A stretch of DNA of 33,173 bases from Gammaproteobacteria bacterium (GCA_028293745.1 JAQGOF010000228.1:1-33173); one strand, 5' to 3'. Shown: positions 16,457 to 24,871, numbered from the stretch's first letter. The notes: generated by a model from the sequence alone, not told the origin. Numbers and translations are program-made.

Positions 16457-16927
16457 ATGCTCGATGAACTTCAGAAGCTCTGGGACTTCCAACACATCCA
16501 GGCGCTCCCTCAGCGGTATTGCGACGCCATCATTCGCAAGGATATTGCCGCGCTGGCGGCCCTCTTTACCGCAGATGGCGAATTCATCGTGCCCGCCGCG
16601 GCCTTCTACGTGGGCAACACCCAGGCGCCAGCATCGGAAGGCGATCGGCGCTACGCCGGACGGAAAGCGCTGTTGGACATGTACGAGGAGAGCTTCCGCG
16701 GCGGCATCTCACCGCTGCCTTCCGTCAGCAACATCGTTTTCGAGGTCCAGGGCGATGTGGCGTTCGGTCGCTGCCTGTCTACGATCCGCTATGCCAACAA
16801 CAAGGCCGCTTACTTCCTGGCCTTTTATGACGATGCGTATGCGCGCACGACCGTCGGTTGGAAGTTCAGCAAGCGTGCCGTGCGGTTGCTGTCGTTCGAC
16901 AGCAAGCAAGAGACGGCAGAGCGCTGA
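16457..16927 (+). CDS. SnoaL/NTF2-like fold protein
   Basis: This 156-residue protein has the NTF2-like pattern: a first helix (LPQRYCDAIIRKDIAALAAL) leading into FTADGEFIV, then a curved sheet ending in YARTTVGWKFSKRAVRLL. The fold is used by ketosteroid isomerases, dehydratases and cyclases as well as by non-enzymatic proteins, so the role is open. A polyketide cyclase-like or isomerase/dehydratase role on a ring intermediate is plausible from context. The start follows a GGGGGC site, and the stop overlaps the next start by one base. Confidence 0.75.
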   Translation: MLDELQKLWDFQHIQALPQRYCDAIIRKDIAALAALFTADGEFIVPAAAFYVGNTQAPASEGDRRYAGRKALLDMYEESFRGGISPLPSVSNIVFEVQGDVAFGRCLSTIRYANNKAAYFLAFYDDAYARTTVGWKFSKRAVRLLSFDSKQETAER

Positions 16928-17784
16928 TGACGGGTGAAAACTCCCTGGCGGGTCGAACGATGCTCGTCACCGGCGCCGCCTCGGGCTTTGGGTTCGTGAT
17001 GAGCACCGCCTTTCTTGCGGCGGGCGCGCGGGTCGCCCTGACCGACGTCGGTCCCGATGGGGCCCGAGATTTGGCGGCAACCCTGGCGCGATTTGCCGAC
17101 CGGGCGGTCTACGTGTCCGCCGACTTGAGGCGCAGCGAGGAGTTGGACAATCTGGTGCGCGCCGTGCGCGACCGGTTCGGGGCTGTGGACGTGTTGGTGA
17201 ACAACGCCGGCGTGGCCCCGGGCATCGTCCGCCGGGACTATGTCAACGAGCCGGTGCGGTTCTGGGAGCATTCGCTGGCGCAGACCCAGATGTTCTTCGC
17301 CGTGAACGCGATCGCTCCCTTTCGCCTGGCGGTTGAGCTCGCCCCGCAGATGATTGAGCGCGGTTGGGGACGGATCATCAATGTGACGACCAGCCTCGGC
17401 AGCATGTTGCGGGCGGGTATGGCGGGCTATGGCGGGTCGAAAGCGGCGCTCGAAGTGCATACCGCCATTTTCGCGGGTGACCTGGCGGGTACGGGCGTCA
17501 CCGCCAATGTGCTGGTCCCGGGTGGCGCGTCCAATACCCCCATGGTGCCGTTGGAGTCGGGATTCGACCGGGCATCGCTCATCCAACCCGAAGCCATGGT
17601 GCCCCCCGCGCTGTGGTTGGCATCGGTGAACTCCGATGGCATCACGGGCAAACGCTTCGTCGCCGCCTATTGGGACCCGTCCTTGCCGGTGAGCGCTGCG
17701 CTCGAGAAGGCGGTTGCCCCGATCGCGTGGTCCGCACTGGGCGAGCAGACGATTTTCCCGCCCAACTACGTTCAACGGACGTGA
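16927..17784 (+). CDS. Short-chain dehydrogenase/reductase
   Basis: This 285-residue SDR has the nucleotide-binding motif TGAASGFG (15-22), NNAGVAPG and the catalytic set S156, Y168 and K172 (YGGSK). The second glycine turn reads GFG rather than the usual GIG. D in TDVGPDG after the second strand suggests NAD preference. The start at 16,927 overlaps the preceding stop (TGATG), so translation is coupled to the SnoaL-like gene. It probably oxidises a hydroxyl group of an intermediate. The insert after NNAG (RRDYVNEPVRFWEHS) is longer than in typical members. Confidence 0.85.
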   Translation: MTGENSLAGRTMLVTGAASGFGFVMSTAFLAAGARVALTDVGPDGARDLAATLARFADRAVYVSADLRRSEELDNLVRAVRDRFGAVDVLVNNAGVAPGIVRRDYVNEPVRFWEHSLAQTQMFFAVNAIAPFRLAVELAPQMIERGWGRIINVTTSLGSMLRAGMAGYGGSKAALEVHTAIFAGDLAGTGVTANVLVPGGASNTPMVPLESGFDRASLIQPEAMVPPALWLASVNSDGITGKRFVAAYWDPSLPVSAALEKAVAPIAWSALGEQTIFPPNYVQRT

Positions 17785-17789
17785 CCTCC

Positions 17790-18542
17790 ATGAGGCTGCA
17801 AGACAAAGTCGCGTTTATCTCGGGGGCCGCCAGTGGCATCGGCCGCGTCGCCGCGGCGCTGTTCGCCAAAGAAGGGGCGGCGGTCATTTTGGCCGATCGG
17901 GATGCTGCGGCGGGGCACCGCGCGGTCGAGGAAATCGCGAAGTCGGGTGGCAACGTGGCCTTCGTCCAATGCGACGTCACCAACCCACAGTCGGTGGAAG
18001 CGGCGATCCAACAGACCGTGGCCCGCTACGGCAGGCTGACCGTGCTGTACAACAATGCCGGCGGATCTCTTCCCGGGACAAAGACCGTAACCGAGGCGAG
18101 CGATGCGGACTTCTGGGCCGAGATCAATTTGAACCTCTATGGAACCTGGCTGGGCTGCCGATACGGCATCCGCGCCTTAGTGCAAAGCGGGGGCGGTTCC
18201 GTGATCAACACCAGCTCTGCGGTAGCGATGAGCGGCGCTCTCAGCGACAACCACGCCTATGTCGCCGCTAAAGGCGGTGTCAGTGCACTGACGCGCAGCT
18301 TGGCGTGTCGGTACGGGCGCGACAAGGTGCGTGTCAATGCGATCGTCCCGGGCGTGACCAAGACTGAGCGCGTTACGGAGCGCGTCAAGGGGCCGCTGCC
18401 GACGGCCCTCGTCGACCGCCATTTGCTGGGCTTCGGCGACCCGGGCTGTGTGGCAGCGACGGCGTTATTTCTCGCCTCGGACGAATCCGCTAGCATCACC
18501 GGTCACAACCTCGCCGTGGATTCCGGGTACACGATCAGCTAG
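17790..18542 (+). CDS. Short-chain dehydrogenase/reductase
   Basis: This 250-residue classical SDR has SGAASGIG (11-18), an aspartate after the second strand (LADRD, NAD preference), CDVT, NNAG and the catalytic S142/S143, Y157 and K161. The family C-terminus (ITGHNLAVDSGYT) is complete. It starts five bases after the preceding SDR stop and is the last gene of the receptor-SnoaL-SDR-SDR unit. A strong hairpin follows. The product is probably a secondary-alcohol dehydrogenase of the same pathway; the substrate is unknown. Confidence 0.88.
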   Translation: MRLQDKVAFISGAASGIGRVAAALFAKEGAAVILADRDAAAGHRAVEEIAKSGGNVAFVQCDVTNPQSVEAAIQQTVARYGRLTVLYNNAGGSLPGTKTVTEASDADFWAEINLNLYGTWLGCRYGIRALVQSGGGSVINTSSAVAMSGALSDNHAYVAAKGGVSALTRSLACRYGRDKVRVNAIVPGVTKTERVTERVKGPLPTALVDRHLLGFGDPGCVAATALFLASDESASITGHNLAVDSGYTIS

Positions 18543-18563
18543 CGTCGCAACATCCCCGGCCCA

Positions 18564-18594
18564 AGTGAGCGTGCCCGAAGCATTCGGCATCACT
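18564..18594. terminator. Hairpin between convergent units
   Basis: AGTGA pairs with TCACT, enclosing an inner stem TGCC(C)GAA-GCA-TTCGGCA with one bulge. It fills the 56-bp gap between the convergent SDR and mmsB stops and could end transcription from both sides. Confidence 0.5.
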
Positions 18595-18598
18595 TCGC

Positions 18599-19486
18599 TC
18601 AGCTGCCCGCGATCAGCATCTTCACGCTCGAGAAGTCCAGCTTGCCATTGCCGTTTTGACAGTGCAGTCGATACAGCTGTTGTGCGAGTGACCCGAGTGG
18701 GGTCAACGACCGGCTGGCGCCAGCGGCCTGTTGAGCCAGGCCCAGGTCTTTCAGCATCAGCTCGGAGCCGAAGCCGCCGACGTAGCCGCGGGAGGCCGGT
18801 GCAGCCTCCATCACGCCAGGCCAAGGATTGTAAACCTCGAGCGCCCAATTGCGCCCGGAGCTTTTGGCGATGATGCCTGAGAGCGTTGCGGGATCCAGGC
18901 CGTTCTCAACCCCGAGGCTGAGCGCCTCGGCCGTGGCGAGCATCTGAATGCCGAGCAACATGTTGTTGCAGATTTTGGCGACCTGGCCTGCGCCACTGTC
19001 CCCGGCGTGGAAGATGTTTTTCCCCATCTTTTCCAGCACCGGTCGCGCGCGCTCGAGGGCCGCCGCCGCTCCGCCGACGATGAACGTCAGCGATCCGGCT
19101 TCCGCCCCTGACGTGCCGCCGGAAACCGGGGCGTCAATAATATCCAGGTGGTATGTAGCAGCGGCGCTGGCGACCGCCCGGGCGTCTTCTGCCGCTATGG
19201 TGCTGCTGTCGATCAGCAGCGTGTCGGCGCGAGCGCTGGCGAGGATACCTGTGTCGCCCAGATACACCGCCTTCACGTGATCACCGCTCGGCAGCATGGT
19301 GATGACGACCTCAGCATCGCTCACCGCTGCTGGTATGGTGCTCGCGACAGCGGCTCCCAGGGGACGAAAGCTCTCGCGCGCCGAGGCGACGATGTCGAAC
19401 ACTGTCAAACGATGGCCGGCCTTCAAGAGATTCCGCGCCATCGGAGCGCCCATGTTGCCGAGGCCCAGGAATGCAATACGCTGCAT
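18599..19486 (-). CDS. mmsB: 3-Hydroxyisobutyrate dehydrogenase
   Basis: This 295-residue protein has the N-terminal dinucleotide motif GLGNMGAPMARN and the substrate-binding signature DAPVSGG (118-124). The catalytic lysine K171 lies in GAGQVAKICNNMLL. It would oxidise 3-hydroxyisobutyrate to methylmalonate semialdehyde with NAD. The ATG at 19,486 is chosen because CCGGAG precedes it and the Rossmann strand starts at residue 3. It is the last gene of the mmsA-hydrolase-mmsB operon, 17 bp after the hydrolase. Related beta-hydroxyacid dehydrogenases (tartronate semialdehyde reductase type) share these motifs, but the neighbours support the valine-route assignment. Confidence 0.82.
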   Translation of the reverse strand: MQRIAFLGLGNMGAPMARNLLKAGHRLTVFDIVASARESFRPLGAAVASTIPAAVSDAEVVITMLPSGDHVKAVYLGDTGILASARADTLLIDSSTIAAEDARAVASAAATYHLDIIDAPVSGGTSGAEAGSLTFIVGGAAAALERARPVLEKMGKNIFHAGDSGAGQVAKICNNMLLGIQMLATAEALSLGVENGLDPATLSGIIAKSSGRNWALEVYNPWPGVMEAAPASRGYVGGFGSELMLKDLGLAQQAAGASRSLTPLGSLAQQLYRLHCQNGNGKLDFSSVKMLIAGS

Positions 19487-19503
19487 GATAGCTCCGGAAA
19501 AAG

Positions 19504-20631
19504 TCAGCTCAGATTGTGCAAAGGGTGTTGGCCACCGGGCCACGCAGGCTCGCGGAAGTGCTCCGCGAGCCACTGCGCGGAGATGGACTGCAGGCGGTCA
19601 GGTGTCCAGCGCGGCTTAGTGCCTTTCTCGATCAGCAGCGCCCGTACGCCCTCGCGAAAGTCGGGGTGCGCACAACACTGCATCGCGACCACCAACTCCA
19701 TACGCAAGATATCAGCCAGGCTGAGGGTGAGGGCTCTTCGGTGCAGCTCCCAGATCAACGAGGCGCTCGTCGGCGATCCGCCCGCCAGGGCACTCGCCGC
19801 GCGCTCCAGCCACTGATCTTGACCACGCGCGCCCCAGATCCGTTCCACGGCGTCCTCGAGGTCCCGTTGAGCGAAAAAGGCATCTATCGTGACGGCATGA
19901 CGCTGCAGATTCGAGGGCGGTAGAGCGGCGGTCGAATCCCGGGTGAGGACTGCAAGGATATCTGTGACGATCCCACAGTTCTCATCCGCCGAGGACTGCC
20001 AGCAAGCGGAGTGCAGGCGCCGGCGCAGCTCCTCAAATTGGGCGTCTGCGAGAAAATAATCGGCCACGCTCGCGACCTTCGCATCGTGCGCGTTGAGCGA
20101 GGCGCCGGTGAGCGCCGCGAACAGCCCCGTATAGCCGGGCATCCGTCGCAGGAACCAACTCCCGCCGACATCGGGAAAGAGGCCGATCGTGATCTCCGGC
20201 ATGGCCAGGCGGGAGCTTTCCGTGACAACACGATGGCTGGCACCGGCCAACAGCCCGAGGCCACCGCCCATCACGATGCCGTTAGCCCACACCACAACGG
20301 GCTTGCGGTACAGGTGAATGCGATAGTCGAGACGATATTCTTCGCTGAAGAATGCGAGTGCTGCCGGATTGGTGGCCGTGGCCCCGTGCTCGGTGATCGC
20401 CCGATACAGACTGCGTACGTCTCCACCTGCGCAAAAACTTTTCTCGCCCGCTCCATACAACACCACGCACGCAATGCTCGCATCCGAGTCCCACTCGCAC
20501 AGGCGGCTGTAGAGCAGGCGAACCATCTCCAGGGAGAGCGCGTTGAGCGACTTCGGAGCGTTCAGCCGCGCGAAGCCGACCGCATGACCGCTTGGGGCGC
20601 GCAGTTCCTGGAACTCGACGACTGGTTCCAC
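19504..20631 (-). CDS. 3-Hydroxyisobutyryl-CoA hydrolase (enoyl-CoA hydratase family)
   Basis: This 375-residue crotonase-fold protein has an oxyanion-hole segment (SFCAGGDVRSLY), ANGIVMGGGLGL and the catalytic pair E146 and D154 (PEITIGLFPDVGGSWFL). Their eight-residue spacing and the total length are those of 3-hydroxyisobutyryl-CoA hydrolases rather than of 260-residue hydratases. It would release 3-hydroxyisobutyrate and CoA. The GTG start at 20,631 lies one base after the mmsA stop, so translation is coupled. With mmsA and mmsB it supplies the last three steps from 3-hydroxyisobutyryl-CoA to propionyl-CoA. Confidence 0.85.
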   Translation of the reverse strand: MEPVVEFQELRAPSGHAVGFARLNAPKSLNALSLEMVRLLYSRLCEWDSDASIACVVLYGAGEKSFCAGGDVRSLYRAITEHGATATNPAALAFFSEEYRLDYRIHLYRKPVVVWANGIVMGGGLGLLAGASHRVVTESSRLAMPEITIGLFPDVGGSWFLRRMPGYTGLFAALTGASLNAHDAKVASVADYFLADAQFEELRRRLHSACWQSSADENCGIVTDILAVLTRDSTAALPPSNLQRHAVTIDAFFAQRDLEDAVERIWGARGQDQWLERAASALAGGSPTSASLIWELHRRALTLSLADILRMELVVAMQCCAHPDFREGVRALLIEKGTKPRWTPDRLQSISAQWLAEHFREPAWPGGQHPLHNLS

Positions 20632-20632
20632 G

Positions 20633-22174
20633 TCAACGCAGGGAGATTGTTGTGTTCACGCCGCCTTCCGAGGTGGCATCTTCAAACCACCGGGACGTAA
20701 CGGTCTTGGTCTGCGTATAAAACAGGATGACCTGCTTGCCGTAGGGTCCGAGGTCACCGAGCTTGGAGGCGCGTGATCCGGTAAAGGAGAACAACGGCAC
20801 GGGCACGGGAATGGGCACGTTGATACCGACCTGGCCTACGTCAATATTCTCCTGGAACTTACGCGCCGCGGAGCCCGACTGGGTAAAGAGTGCCGTGCCA
20901 TTGCCATTCGGATTCGCGTTCACCAGTTCGATGGCCTGTTCCAGGGAGTCGGCGGATAGCACGACGAGGACCGGTCCGAAGATCTCCTGTTCGTAGATCT
21001 GCATGCCCGGGCGAACGCCGGAGAAGATTGTGGGACCGACAAAGTTACCGCGCTCGTAGCCCGGCACGTCAATTCCCCGACCATCCAACTCCAGCGTCGC
21101 CCCCTCACGCTTGCCGCTCTCGATGAGCTGGTTGATCCGTTCTCGAGCGGCAGGAGAGATGACCGGGCCTAAGTCCGTACCTGCCTCGGTGCCCGCGTTC
21201 ACGCGCAGCGCCTTCGCTTTGCGCACCAGATCGGGAATCCACCGATTCGCCTCCCCCACCAGCACGGCTGTGGAGGCTGCCATGCAGCGTTGGCCAGCAG
21301 CACCGAAGGCCGCCCCGATGAGGTTGTTCAGAGTCTGCTCTTTGTTGGCATCTGGGAGCACCACCGCGTGATTCTTGGCACCCATCATGCACTGGGCGCG
21401 TTTGCCGGCCTGGGTCGCGCGGCGGTAGACGTGCGTGCCCACTTTGGTCGAACCGACAAATGAGACGGCCTGGATGTCCGGGTGATCACACAGCGCGTTG
21501 ACGACCTCCTCACTGCCGTGGACGACATTCAACACACCCGCTGGAATCCCGGCATCGAGTGCCAGCTCCACCAAGCGATTCGTCACCAGGGGGTCCTGTT
21601 CGCTGGGCTTCAACACGAAGGTGTTGCCCGTGGCGATGGCCATCGGGAACATCCATAGGGGAATCATGGCGGGAAAGTTGAACGGGGTAATCCCGGTACA
21701 GACACCCAGCGGCTGCAACAGGGTGTAGGTGTCCACCCCGGTGGCCACGTTCGGCGCCATCTCGCCCAGTTGCAAGGTGCCGATGTTGGCCGCGTGCTCG
21801 ACCACCTCCAGACCCCGGAAGATGTCGCCCTCGGCATCCGGCAGTGTCTTGCCCTGTTCCGCCGTCAGAATCGCGGCAAGCTCCTTCATGTGCTCGCGGA
21901 TCAGCCGCTGGTACTCGAGAAAAATGCGGGCGCGCGCACCGATCGGCGTCTTGCGCCAGCTCTTGAAGGCCTGCTTCGCCGCCGCGATCGCACGATTCAC
22001 TTCCGCCGTCGTCGCGAGCGGCACACGAGCGAGGACCTCCTGGGTCGCAGGATTGATGACATCGCGCCAGTGGGTCGTGGTGGAGTCCAACCACTCTCCG
22101 TTGATCAGCAGTTTGACACGTGGCGCCGAGGCACCGACCCGGGAGCTTGGCGAAGCGGAAGGTGAAGCGGCCAT
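20633..22174 (-). CDS. mmsA: Methylmalonate-semialdehyde dehydrogenase (CoA-acylating)
   Basis: This 513-residue protein of the aldehyde dehydrogenase superfamily has the MMSDH-type segment FNFPAMIPLWMFPMAIATGN and KPSEQDP, with the catalytic C297 in GAAGQRCMAAST. It converts methylmalonate semialdehyde, NAD and CoA to propionyl-CoA and CO2. The ATG at 22,174 with GAGG upstream is preferred to a longer frame; the first 20 residues are a low-complexity Ala/Ser extension. It heads a three-gene operon with the hydrolase and mmsB. Copy 2 of the 39-bp regulatory element lies 66 bp upstream, tying this normally amino-acid-catabolic set to the island. Confidence 0.9.
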   Translation of the reverse strand: MAASPSASPSSRVGASAPRVKLLINGEWLDSTTTHWRDVINPATQEVLARVPLATTAEVNRAIAAAKQAFKSWRKTPIGARARIFLEYQRLIREHMKELAAILTAEQGKTLPDAEGDIFRGLEVVEHAANIGTLQLGEMAPNVATGVDTYTLLQPLGVCTGITPFNFPAMIPLWMFPMAIATGNTFVLKPSEQDPLVTNRLVELALDAGIPAGVLNVVHGSEEVVNALCDHPDIQAVSFVGSTKVGTHVYRRATQAGKRAQCMMGAKNHAVVLPDANKEQTLNNLIGAAFGAAGQRCMAASTAVLVGEANRWIPDLVRKAKALRVNAGTEAGTDLGPVISPAARERINQLIESGKREGATLELDGRGIDVPGYERGNFVGPTIFSGVRPGMQIYEQEIFGPVLVVLSADSLEQAIELVNANPNGNGTALFTQSGSAARKFQENIDVGQVGINVPIPVPVPLFSFTGSRASKLGDLGPYGKQVILFYTQTKTVTSRWFEDATSEGGVNTTISLR

Positions 22175-22239
22175 GGGATCCAATCCTCGAGAGTCAGGAA
22201 GTTGCGGAAGCGCCATTTTGGGGCCGCAGTGGGTACCCT

Positions 22240-22278
22240 GTAGTAATCTCTTGTGATCAGGCAATCACATGCCGTGAT
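22240..22278 (-). promoter_or_regulatory. 39-bp composite regulatory element, copy 2 (mmsA)
   Basis: Read toward mmsA it has a perfect dyad ATCAC-GGCAT-GTGAT (positions 1-15), ATCA at 22-25, AAGAGATT at 27-34 and T at 37. It matches copy 3 over almost its whole length with no gap. It lies 66 bp before the mmsA start, in the divergent region shared with the ferredoxin gene. Confidence 0.6.
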
Positions 22279-22366
22279 GATCGTGCGCCTGTGAAACCTC
22301 GTCGAAAGACTTGAGTCCAACGCGAGTGTCCTATTCAATGTGAGTACGAGCTGCGTACCCACGTAG

Positions 22367-22391
22367 TGTGAATTCATAGTTGGATTTCACA
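22367..22391. promoter_or_regulatory. Inverted repeat just upstream of the ferredoxin gene
   Basis: TGTGAA and TTCACA are separated by 13 bp and end 11 bp before the ferredoxin ATG, next to its GAGGTAA ribosome-binding site. It may be an operator or an mRNA hairpin. No copy was seen at the other units. Confidence 0.35.
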
Positions 22392-22402
22392 GAGGTAATT
22401 CA

Positions 22403-22717
22403 ATGGCACGTTTGAAGGTTGTCGATCGCGACGGGATCGAGCACACCGTTGAGGGCAGGACGGGTTTGAAGGTCATGGAAACACTCCGTGAGTTCGATTA
22501 CGGAGTGGCGGCCATCTGCGGTGGTATGTGCTCCTGCGCAACGTGTCACGTCTACGTGGATCCGCAGTGGCAGCCGCGGCTACCGCCGGCGATGTCCGAC
22601 GAGCGCGAGTTGCTGATGGAGCTCTCCCACAGCCAACCCACGTCCCGTCTGTCGTGCCAGATCGAGTTCACACCCGAACTCGAGGGCCTGCGAGTGACCA
22701 TCGCGCCGGACCAGTAG
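22403..22717 (+). CDS. [2Fe-2S] ferredoxin (adrenodoxin/putidaredoxin type)
   Basis: This 104-residue protein has cluster ligands C39, C45 and C48 (CGGMCSCATC) and C85 (RLSCQI), the spacing of the adrenodoxin-type ferredoxins that reduce P450s. C43 is an extra cysteine inside the loop. It would pass electrons from a ferredoxin reductase to the P450 at 23,357-24,712. No dedicated reductase gene is present in the window, so a host reductase or one outside the window must serve. It stands alone, divergent from mmsA, and a perfect hairpin follows its stop. Confidence 0.92.
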   Translation: MARLKVVDRDGIEHTVEGRTGLKVMETLREFDYGVAAICGGMCSCATCHVYVDPQWQPRLPPAMSDERELLMELSHSQPTSRLSCQIEFTPELEGLRVTIAPDQ

Positions 22718-22735
22718 TCCTCGACCCGGAAAGGC

Positions 22736-22756
22736 CCGGCGCAGCACAGGCGCCGG
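22736..22756. terminator. Perfect hairpin between convergent genes
   Basis: CCGGCGC pairs with GCGCCGG around a seven-base loop. It fills the gap between the ferredoxin stop and the stop of the convergent SnoaL-like gene and ends directly against the latter, so it may terminate both transcripts. Confidence 0.6.
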
Positions 22757-23332
22757 TCAGTAGACCCGCTGATCGAGGAGGAGGCGGCGGAAACCGTTCC
22801 AGGGGGCTTCGTTCGCGTGGCCGATGTGAGCCGTAGCCTTCGTCACGCCATACGTGCCTGTGGTCCAATCGCCGGTATCACCGAAATCCCGGAACCAATC
22901 GAACCAGAGTTTTCGTCCGCAGATGCGCCATTCACTGTCGCGGTAGGCGAACTCATCGTGATAGCGCCCGGCCACGAATACGTCCCGTTTCGTTCCGCTC
23001 TCGTTGGGCGCACAGTGAAATGCCTGAAAATACGTTTCGGCCACCGCGGTGGTTCCGGCGACCCGGATGAGCGAGTTACCCAGCATGTGCATGGTTGTCG
23101 TCATGCGCATCTCTTCGAACCAGGGAATGATGAACTGAGCGAATTCCGTGCCGCTCCCATAGAACATCCCGTATTCCACCGTCGAATCCGGCCAGAATAC
23201 GGTCGCGAGGATCTCCTGGTCCCGCCGATCCATGCCATAGCTGTATCGGTGGAGGACATCGCGAATGGCCTCCCTGTGCAACATCACCGCCAGCCGCTCC
23301 TGAAGGTTTTCCATCTCGCTTGAAACACTCAT
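22757..23332 (-). CDS. SnoaL/NTF2-like fold protein
   Basis: This 191-residue protein has the SnoaL_4 pattern: EAIRDVLHRYSYGMDRRDQ, then ILATVFWPDSTVEYG, HMLGNSLIRV, VAGRYHDEFAYRDSEWRIC and a tail. Proteins of this type recur in catabolic clusters for aromatic, terpenoid and steroid compounds, where some act as isomerases or dehydratases. It starts 24 bp after the P450 stop and is therefore co-transcribed with it, perhaps processing the P450 product. It is not closely similar to the SnoaL-like protein at 16,457. Confidence 0.78.
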   Translation of the reverse strand: MSVSSEMENLQERLAVMLHREAIRDVLHRYSYGMDRRDQEILATVFWPDSTVEYGMFYGSGTEFAQFIIPWFEEMRMTTTMHMLGNSLIRVAGTTAVAETYFQAFHCAPNESGTKRDVFVAGRYHDEFAYRDSEWRICGRKLWFDWFRDFGDTGDWTTGTYGVTKATAHIGHANEAPWNGFRRLLLDQRVY

Positions 23333-23356
23333 CAGGGTCTTTCCGCGAAGAGGACT

Positions 23357-24712
23357 TCAGGCGGCTTGCGGCGAGCTAGCTTTCGGGGCAGCGTCGGCTA
23401 TCGGATCAAACTCGATCCGAAGATCGCGCAAGGACGGAATGATGATGCTTTGGGTATATTGCAACTCTCCCTGGGTGACGGCCAGGCGTAGGTTGGGCAG
23501 GCGCTGTGTCAGGAGATTGACGGCGATGCTCAGCTCCTTGCGTGCCAGCGGGGCGCCGAGGCACACGCGTCCGAACGCGCCAAAGGCGAGATGCCGGGTG
23601 ACGTTGGCCCGATCGGGGTCGAGTTGGTCGGGGTGATCGAATTTGTCCCCGTCTCGCGATCCGGAGGCGATGTGGACATACACGTTGGCGCCCTTCGGAA
23701 TGGTCACGCCGCCGAGTGTGGTTTCTCGCGTCGTCACGCGAACCATACCCCGCACCGGACAGCGCAGCCGCATCGCCTCTTCGATTACCGTCGGGATGAG
23801 ACTGGGGTCGCTCATGATACGGGCGAGTACCTGTGGATTGGTGATGAGAGCGTAGATGACCTGGGCGATGGAGTTCGCCGTGGTGTCCGTCCCGGCCACC
23901 ACGAATCCGATCAGGTTGGTCAGAATCTGGCGGTCGCTCAGCTTCGCACCCGCGGCCTGGGAGGAGATCAGGAGCGTGGGAAAATCCGGTTGCGGATTCT
24001 GACGCCGTTCCGCGACCACCCGGGTGAGGAAGCGTTCGAAGAAGAGGAAGTTGCGGAAGGCTGCTTCGATCCGATCTTCCGGCAGGCTGGAGGAGCCGGT
24101 GAGCTCGAACCAGCCTTCGGCGAAGGCGCGAAACCGGCCGGTCTGCTCGGCCGGAATCCCGAGCAGCCGGGCGAAGACATCGATCACGAACGGCCAGGTG
24201 AATTCCGCAACCAGGTCCGCCTTGCCGTTGGGGACCATCTTGTCGATGTGCCGGTTCGCCAGCGGTATGGCCCATTCGTCCATTCCCTCGAGAATGGAAT
24301 GAAACTTCTGCACCAGGATGCGCTTGAGCGGCATGTGCTCCGGCGGGTCGGTGCTGTTGAGAAGATGATCGACGGGCAAGCGCCAGTCCGGCCCCGCCTC
24401 GGCGACGATCGAGGGTGGGATGTCGTATTGCGCCTGATGCGCGTTGGCACTGGAGAAGGTCTCCATGTCCTTGTAAACGCTCATCACATCCTCGTGCCGG
24501 GACACGAGCCATAGATCATGCTTTTCCAGATAGACGACAGGTTGTTCCTTGCGAACCGTCGCCAACCAGGGAAACGGGTCGAGAATCATCTCCCGGGTGA
24601 GCAGATCCACATCGGTAGTGGGCTTGGCGGCGCCTGCACCGGAAAACGGACACTTCGACTTCGGTGAGCCATCGGCAGTCGCGCCGTGGTTAGCGTTATG
24701 TTCGGTGTTCAT
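23357..24712 (-). CDS. Cytochrome P450 (class I, ferredoxin-dependent)
   Basis: Counting from ATG 24,712 gives 451 residues; a GTG at 24,751 would add 13. The I-helix oxygen-binding motif AGTDTT is at 273-278, ExxR at E312-R315 and the heme thiolate at C384 in FGAFGRVCLGAPLAR. The heme loop departs from the rule F-x-x-G-x-[HR]-x-C: the position four before the cysteine is Phe 380, and the glycine sits one place later. The protein is soluble and would hydroxylate a hydrophobic substrate using the ferredoxin encoded nearby. It is the first gene of a two-gene unit with the SnoaL-like protein and is divergent from the flavin reductase. Confidence 0.93.
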   Translation of the reverse strand: MNTEHNANHGATADGSPKSKCPFSGAGAAKPTTDVDLLTREMILDPFPWLATVRKEQPVVYLEKHDLWLVSRHEDVMSVYKDMETFSSANAHQAQYDIPPSIVAEAGPDWRLPVDHLLNSTDPPEHMPLKRILVQKFHSILEGMDEWAIPLANRHIDKMVPNGKADLVAEFTWPFVIDVFARLLGIPAEQTGRFRAFAEGWFELTGSSSLPEDRIEAAFRNFLFFERFLTRVVAERRQNPQPDFPTLLISSQAAGAKLSDRQILTNLIGFVVAGTDTTANSIAQVIYALITNPQVLARIMSDPSLIPTVIEEAMRLRCPVRGMVRVTTRETTLGGVTIPKGANVYVHIASGSRDGDKFDHPDQLDPDRANVTRHLAFGAFGRVCLGAPLARKELSIAVNLLTQRLPNLRLAVTQGELQYTQSIIIPSLRDLRIEFDPIADAAPKASSPQAA

Positions 24713-24823
24713 AGGCTGTGTGCTCGTGTTGACGGGTGGCACGCATGGCACGGTTTGCCCTGCAAACTCTTCTTGGTGAGCTTAATCTGCGTCCGACCGC
24801 CCGTGATAATATTTTCTTAGGGA

Positions 24824-24851
24824 TCGATAACGCCTTGGTGCTCGATAACGC
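24824..24851. repeat. Direct repeat in the P450/flavin reductase promoter region
   Basis: TCGATAACGC occurs at 24,824-24,833 and 24,842-24,851, 18 bp apart. On the minus strand each reads GCGTTATCGA, and the copy nearer the P450 leads into an AT-rich TAAGAAAATATT stretch loosely like the right part of the 39-bp element. It may be a regulator site for the P450 unit, which lacks a clear copy of that element. Confidence 0.4.
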
Positions 24852-24871
24852 AACCGGAGCCGTTGCGAAAA

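Noticed and set aside
23591..24514. 307-codon plus-strand frame across the P450
   Set aside because: It is antisense to a P450 whose I-helix, ExxR and heme motifs are all on the minus strand.
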